A DNA stretch of 64,000 nt from Diphasiastrum complanatum (lineage: Eukaryota; Streptophyta; Lycopodiopsida; Lycopodiales; Lycopodiaceae), in assembly GCA_029204225.1 (NCBI GenBank), contig CM055108.1:47820426-47884425 (forward strand), in the 5' to 3' direction. Below the pieces are notes generated by a model that saw only the letters and a program-made list of their open reading frames with translations, was not told the origin of the DNA and made no database searches. A program made the position numbers and the translations under genes. Below, piece by piece: positions 58,731 through 64,000 of the stretch (within the stretch, counting starts at the first letter, position 1; each line of letters starts with the position of its first letter).

Positions 58731-59535
58731 ATGGATCCATCATCTAGTTCATCTCTCACTGACAAACTCGATGGAGATAACTACCATTTTTGTAAATTCA
58801 AGATGAAGGTTATACTTTAGCCAAAGGACTGTGGGACATCATTGATGGCACATAACTCAAACCAGATGGTGATGCAGTCGTCATCACCAAGTGGAGACTG
58901 AGTGATGGCAAAGCATTTGCCATGATCACCCTCAACATCAAGGACACTCAGATCAGCCACATACGTGTTGTTCAGATAGCTAAGGATGCATGGGACATCC
59001 TAGCAACTCTCTATGACATTAGAGATGTTACATCCAAGCTCCATCTGAGGAAGAAATTCTTTAACCTCATAATGTCTGAAGCAGATAGTGTTTCGAGTCA
59101 CCTCAACACTTTAAAAAATCTTATGGAGCAGATGACTGCAACTGGCTCAATCATAGAAGATTCCGATGCACTCATGACTCTATTATCGAGTCTACTTGAA
59201 GCCTACAAAAATTGGGTAATGGCAATTTCTACCCAGGAGCACCTCACTCTATCAAGAGTAATCTCGCTGCTCCTACAAGAGGAGATCAAAAGATCAGCAT
59301 TCTCCTCAGGCTCAGGATCGGATCCTCAAGCTTTGTATTCAAAAGATCAGGAGTTTAGATCCAAGAGATCTACAAAGTCAAGCTTTATTGACAAAAAGAG
59401 CAACATGCAGTCTGGACCAAATTTTAGTTCAGGATCAAATTCAAGCTCCAACCTGTGTAGTAGAAACTATTCTACAGATACTGTAAGAGGACTGGTCACG
59501 AAATCAAGGACTGCCGAACTTTGAAGCACAACAAC
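58731..59535 (+). pseudogene. Copia gag, stop and frameshifts, zinc knuckle Cys lost
   Basis: ATG 58731 starts MDPSSSSSLTDKLDGDNYHF, FKMKVIL, then a stop and frameshift at GLWDIIDGT. The main frame 58922-59524 gives AWDILATLYDIRDVTSKLHL, RKKFFNLIMSE, LMEQMTATGSIIEDSDAL and LLQEEIKRS. The knuckle near 59471 in another frame reads YRYCKRTGHEIKDC, with the first Cys as Tyr. Confidence 0.88.
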
Positions 59536-59559
59536 GAAAAGAAAAAGCAGTTTCAACAA

Positions 59560-60840
59560 CAAGCACATAGTGCTACAGCCAGTCACTCAAATCAGCAACA
59601 ACAAGAAGAAGATGATGAAGCAGCTTTCATGACCAAAGTCATAGAACAACATGATATTGATTCCTGATATCTAGACTCCGGAGAAACTCAACACATGACT
59701 CACCATCGTGACTGGTTCAAAGACTTAAAGTCGTTCACCCACTCTTGAGTTGTGCAACTTGGAGACAACTCATTGCATTCAATCGAAGGTGAAGGAACAG
59801 TCAGGGATTCAAAAGAGGTGAAGTCAAGTTGTTGTCCAATGTTCTCCACGTCCCAAATCTGACAAAGAACCTGCTCTCAGTTAGGAGAATCAGGTCGAAA
59901 GGTAGAATTTGATACATAAGGCTGCACAATCCTTGACAAATCCCGGAAGGTTCTAGCCTACAGAAGAAGAAGCGACTATCTTTACAAACTCAGCCATTGC
60001 TATTCTTTTAACAGTCAAGCTCTTCACATAACCACTTCTGAATCAGCTGATATGTTGTGGCATTTTAGACTTGGCCATCTTAAATCAACAAGATTTTGCA
60101 AATGTCAACTCAGAATCTAGTACAAGACCTGTCTTCAATCAACAAGCCAACTTCTCCATGCGAAAGCTATATTATCAACAAGCATGCTAGAAGTCCCTTC
60201 AGTTCAGACTCAGTTCATACATCCAAGGGCTTGCTTGACCTTGTACACCGCGACATTTGTGGCCCGATGCAGACTGCTTCCATAGGGGGAGCTCACTATT
60301 TCCTAACCTTCATCGACAACTTCTCTCGAAGGACTGCAGCCTACTATATGAAGAACAAATCCGAAGCATTCAAGTTCTTCAAGCAATTCAAGGCGTCTGT
60401 AGAAAACCAGACCCAGAGGAAGATCAAGGCTCTATGCACAGATGGAGGCCACAGAATTCGAGGAGTTCTGCAAGGCCAACGGGATACTTCAACAATACAC
60501 AACCAGCTACTCACCTCAGTCCCAATGGTGTAGCTGAGCGGAAGAACCAGACACTCATCGAATTGCCAAGAGCATGTTGGCCCATGACTCTCTTCCAAAG
60601 AAGTTCTGGACAGAAGCTGTTACTATAGCTTCCTACTTATAGAATCGATCCACCACCAAAGCCCTGAATGGAAAGACACCTTATGAGGTGTGGACAGGAT
60701 CAAAACCATCACTCAAACATATTCGAGTATTTCGAGTATTTGGATGCATCGCTTTCGCTCAGATCCCTGAGGATCTAAGAAAAAAACTAGATGACAAGAG
60801 CAGAAAAAACGATTTTCATCGGCTATTCCCAGAATCATAA
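59560..60840 (+). pseudogene. Copia protease and integrase remnants
   Basis: Protease near 59665 reads stop, YLDSGETQHMTH, with DSGE where DSGA is usual. Pre-integrase MLWHFRLGHLKST is near 60052. Integrase includes VHRDICGPMQTA, FLTFIDNFSRRTAAYYMKNK, ALCTDGG, then after a frameshift NGVAERKNQTL and later NGKTPYEVWTGSKPSLKHIR. The DDE residues survive individually but in different frames. The 60791-61009 frame continues the post-integrase region (TIFIGYSQNHKAYKLNN). Confidence 0.85.
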
Positions 60841-61129
60841 AGCATACAAGCTCAACAATTTGTATACCGAGAAGGCATTCACCAGTACAGATGTCATTTT
60901 CGTGGAAGACCAGTTCCTCGATCACAAAGGAAAAGCTGCTGGGAATTCCGACTCACGGATTGAGCAACTAGTCAATTCTGATCTAGAGATTTCAACTGCA
61001 AAATCTTGACACTGACTCAGAAAATGAGTCAGAACCTCAACGAGTCAACCCACATCAGAGGACCGAAGTCCAAACTATGAGGTCGAATAGGTCCAGACAG
61101 CCTCCATTCTGGATTTGTATTTTTATACA

Positions 61130-61536
61130 ACCAAGGCCCAATCTCATGGAACAGCCGTAAAGCAGACCTCAGTTGCATTATCATCAACAGAATTCGAATA
61201 CATAGCTGCCACAAATGCAACCAAAGAGGAAATCTGGCTTAGGGCAACTGCTTGTAGACCTCAATCTTGCACACCCACTTTCTATAACAATCTATTGTGA
61301 CAATGAAAGCACAATAGCGCTATCTCTCAATCCGATATTTCACTCTCGAAGCAAACATAGAGAAATCAGGTATCACTACCTTCGAGAGAAAGTGCACAAT
61401 AAGGAAGTAGTATTGATTTTCTGCAGAACAAATTACATGGCAGTAGATTACTTCACAAAGGCTCTATCAAAGGAGCACATCTCAGATAACGATATGTTAA
61501 ATCTGAAGATCAAAGTTTTTCAGGATCTACATTAAG
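61130..61536 (+). pseudogene. Copia RNase H C-terminus
   Basis: KQTSVALSSTEFEYIAATNA and KEEIWLR shift frame into LLVDLNLAHPLSITIYCDNE, SKHREIRYHYLREKVHN and DYFTKALSKEHI, ending at TAA (61534-61536) just before the polypurine tract. The preceding RT and the front of RNase H are deleted: post-integrase sequence (SRQPPFW near 61095) runs almost directly into it. Confidence 0.88.
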
Positions 61537-61542
61537 GGAGAG

Positions 61543-62448
61543 TGTTAGATTTCTTATGCTCAGCCTTAAACAAATCGTTCAAGTAATGAGCATCCCTGAA
61601 AAACCGAAGGCCAACAACATATTTTTAGGCCTTCACATTTTTTCCCTTTGAGATTTTATATGCCTTAGAAAACATTTTAAGGGCACCTTCGCCTTTTCGT
61701 CTTTTTCACTCCTTAGCGAAAATGTGACACATTGGCCAAGTGGCAAGAATATCTTAGAAATCATTTTAAGGCACCTTCATCTTTTTTGCCTTTTTTGCTC
61801 CTTAGCAAAAAATGTGACACACTGGCCAATGGCCAGACTACCTTAGAAATCATTTTAAGGCACCTTCATCTTTTTCACCTTTTTTCGCTCCTTAGCGAAA
61901 AAAGCGACAACACTGGCCAAGTGGCCGAAACACCTTAGAAATCATTTTTAAAGCACCTTCACCTTTTCGGCCTTTTTATTTTTTTCCACATTTTTGGCTG
62001 ACCGACTTCGCCAACTTATGAGTAACCCTAAAAACAGTTGGACAAACAAATATTTCAAAGGTGGTTGGCAGTTACCAACTTTTGTACAAACTGGCATAAA
62101 TAGTCCTTAAAGGCTTGTAAGATATTTTCCTCTCTTGTAAATCTCTATATTAGCTGAATCAAGCTATGTAGGTATTAATTTTTGAATTTCTCTTTCAATC
62201 AGAGTTATCTGTAACCACAGCATTATCACTTTCAGCAAGCTGAAGTTATTACTTCAAGCTATTGTACTCACTGTTGATATTTCAATCAGAGTGCAATTTC
62301 TGTCTCACTACCGCGTGGTTCAATTGCGCAAATTGTATGATATTCTTCTACTTGAATATTTCTAATCCTAATTGTTGTGTTTCCATTCCTACATGCCTAC
62401 GCTCTAAGCAACCGAGCCTCCGCTTACGCTCGAAATTGTCATTCTACA
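61543..62448 (+). repeat. 3' LTR, four diverged tandem units
   Basis: Units start near 61663, 61752, 61841 and 61932. The same ATAAATA box and terminal CTCTAAGCAACCGAGCC block as the 5' LTR are present. The last ~25 bp differ from the 5' LTR (TCGAAATTGTCATTCTACA versus CCACCATTTTTTGACA). Confidence 0.92.
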
Positions 62449-62615
62449 TATTGGTGTCCCCTAGCATATCAATTTTTTTTTTTTTTTGCATATTTACGTT
62501 TTTAGAGAACGTTTTTACGTCTCAAAAACGTCCACATTTCAAAAAATAATTTCTACCTCAAAAAAAATTGCATTGTATTGCAAGAATATGACAGTTATAG
62601 CAAGTTCACACATCA

Positions 62616-62644
62616 GAGGAACCTTACAGAGTGTAAGGTTCCTC
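62616..62644. repeat. CCTTAC/GTAAGG hairpin
   Basis: GAGGAACCTTACAGAGTGTAAGGTTCCTC: an 11-bp perfect stem. It is related to 17298-17321 and 18404-18432. Confidence 0.8.
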
Positions 62645-63342
62645 TTAAAAATTGTTTTACAACAGGTAAGATGTTTCTACCATCAGTAAAACAATATAAC
62701 CTGATGCAAAAAAATTCACTCAATGTAAACAAAAAATTACTGTAAAAATTTTGTTATATATAACGATCCTGAAAATTTAAGTGAGGAAACGTTTTCATTA
62801 AGTATCTCCCTTCTTCCACACAGATGAAAACTAACTTGAAAGATGTTTGGTATGGTAGCTATTTCCAATCCAATATGTTACCCTTCCAAGGAATGCCAGT
62901 GACAACAATTTTGTCTTTTAGGAAGTGTTGAGCAACGTTTCTTCTGATATTTGTTTTGTTCTTCTAGTAATCACTTATTGCTCAGGAATAGATAGGACTG
63001 TAGAGCGATGATAAAGTTTCTGTCAACAGCGATGAAGGCTTTTTCAAGGTGTATACAAGCAACGACCCTGCTGGGTGGTAGCGATGGGGTGTTGGAGCTT
63101 CAATCAGCAAGTGTGTATGCTCTGATCAGCAAACGAGTGTTTAAATGATGGCTTCTAGAAATACACCTTTCAACTGTTAACATGTGCTTCACAACGCAGT
63201 TGCAGACATGCACTACATTCCATAAAATCCTCTTCTTCAGAGCATTGATAGCCTTTTGTATAGAACGAGGAAGCAAAAGAGGAGCGTAGTAAAAACAATT
63301 AGTAAATCCAAAAGTTAGAGAGCGTTAAATTCATTTTAGGAG
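62645..63342. other. Segment between hairpin and GC-rich fold-back; no recognised gene
   Basis: In the 17-18 kb copy the equivalent interval holds the GRAS fragment. Here the plus strand near 63015-63240 reads FLSTAMKAFSRCIQATTLLG, GVLELQSASVYALISKRVF and so on across a stop. It could be another captured scrap, but I cannot name it. Confidence 0.35.
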
Positions 63343-63448
63343 TACGTCGGGGAAGGCCCCCGCCACGGGCCTTCCCTAAGCCTTGGGCCCTCGGGCCCAA
63401 TGGCCTTAAAATCTGGGAAGGCCCTCAGGGCTGGGCCTTCCCCTATAC
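63343..63448 (+). repeat. GC-rich fold-back element, copy c
   Basis: It starts TACGTCGGGGAAGGCCCC, ends GGGCCTTCCCCTATAC and has internal GGGCCTTCCC and GGGAAGGCCC words that can fold. It matches copy b in reverse complement. TA repeats follow (63449-63480). Confidence 0.8.
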
Positions 63449-63500
63449 ATATATATATATATCTATATATATGTATGTGTATATCTCTCTCTCTCTCATG
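63449..63500 (+). repeat. (TA)n/(TC)n tract
   Basis: ATATATATATAT, ATGTATGTGTATA, then CTCTCTCTCTC. Confidence 0.9.
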
Positions 63501-63529
63501 ATGCCCACATGAAGAAGCCAGTCATGGCT

Positions 63530-63760
63530 GTGCCCATGCAGCCGGAACTAATACCTGAAAGTGGCTTTTGTTCACATGAGGAAATTGTAGTGGCCAGGAA
63601 CTAATGACTGAAAATGGCTTTTGTCCACATGGAGCAATTTTTAGCACTTTTTGGTTGTGTGAGGCATGGAGTTCCTGGCTGAGGAACTGCCTTTTTTGCA
63701 CAGCCAGGAACCGGCTGGATGAGGCACCGAGTTCTTGGCTCCACAACGAGGAACTCGCTC
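63530..63760. repeat. Diverged local duplications
   Basis: GGAACTAAT.CCTGAAA.TGGC and TTTTGT.CACATG recur at about 63544 and 63597. GAGGCA..GAGTTC.TGGCT recurs at about 63661 and 63720. No gene is seen. Confidence 0.6.
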
Positions 63761-63774
63761 AAAAATAAAATTGG

Positions 63775-63840
63775 GGCGCGCGCTCTCTCTCTCTCTCGCG
63801 CGCGCGCGCCCACACACACACACACACTCTATAGAGAGAG
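63775..63840 (+). repeat. Alternating CG/CA and CT tract
   Basis: GCGCGCTCTCTC, then CGCGCGCGCGCCCACACACACACA, then CTCTATAGAGAGAG. The alternating purine-pyrimidine core is the kind of sequence that can adopt Z-DNA. Confidence 0.88.
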
Positions 63841-64000
63841 CGCCTACCCAGCAGTCCATGTTCCGGTTTAGATGTGCTTCCCATTTCTTTAATGATTTGG
63901 ACGTTGATTTTCCCTCACATCATGTGGCCACATTTGCTTCCTTCATCAGAGGACAAGGAATCTTTCCTGCATCACAGGAGTCAGGGCAACGGATTCTTTC

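Larger units (their letters stand above)
57683..62448 (+). mobile_element. Ty1/Copia element with both LTRs, reverse transcriptase deleted
   Basis: LTRs at 57683-58587 (905 bp) and 61543-62448 (906 bp) both start TGTTAGATTTCTTATGCTC and end ACA. The primer-binding site TGGTATCAGAGTAGA follows at 58588, and the polypurine tract TTAAGGGAGAG precedes the 3' LTR. Gag, protease, integrase and RNase H remnants lie in order, but RT is missing at about 61100. A five-base target duplication was not evident (AATGT versus TATTG), suggesting decay or rearranged flanks. Many frameshifts and stops indicate age. Confidence 0.9.

Overview
This is plant nuclear DNA dominated by decayed LTR retrotransposons. 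It holds two host-type genes that can be modelled, one truncated host-gene copy and one broken peptidase-like locus. AT-rich spacers, long (CT)n tracts, GT-AG introns, a plant GRAS domain, a plant trihelix factor and plant-style Copia and Gypsy relics all point to a vascular plant with a large genome. A fern or gymnosperm would fit, but nothing here settles the lineage.

Layout. 1-9.6 kb has no recognisable gene, only simple repeats, a cluster of perfect palindromes (3.0-3.4 kb) and a fold-back insertion (6.5-7.1 kb). 9.6-13.2 kb is a pile of Copia fragments in both orientations around a piece of LTR. 15.8-17.0 kb holds a trihelix transcription factor gene (minus strand) whose start codon is preceded by overlapping short upstream ORFs. 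17.1-18.4 kb is a GRAS gene fragment set among small GC-rich fold-backs and CCTTAC hairpins. The same two structures recur without the GRAS piece at 62.6-63.4 kb. 20-25.99 kb is Copia gag (plus), Gypsy gag (minus) and Copia gag-protease (plus). 25.99-29.8 kb is a Gypsy element (plus) split by an 834-bp solo LTR with a perfect 5-bp target duplication. 30.2-37.5 kb mixes Copia and Gypsy relics with a Ulp1-type cysteine peptidase pseudogene and an unrecognised multi-exon locus.

38.7-43.1 kb is a three-exon nucleotide-sugar transferase gene (DUF271/At4g15970 type, minus strand) with a 3.2-kb first intron that contains Gypsy debris. 44.05-47.10 kb is an LTR-bounded Copia deletion derivative whose gag is fused in frame to reverse transcriptase. 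48.6-56.2 kb carries a Copia RT fragment, an unidentified long Ser/Thr-rich and coiled-coil ORF, and a nearly complete but broken Gypsy pol. 57.68-62.45 kb is a Copia element with two ~905-bp LTRs, each holding four 90-bp tandem repeats, and with its RT deleted.

The host-type genes are unrelated in function: a nuclear transcription factor and a probable Golgi glycosyltransferase. The remaining content records nested insertion, deletion and inversion of retroelements. No CRISPR array, rRNA or tRNA gene was seen. Exon boundaries come from splice motifs, reading phase and family recall, without any alignment.
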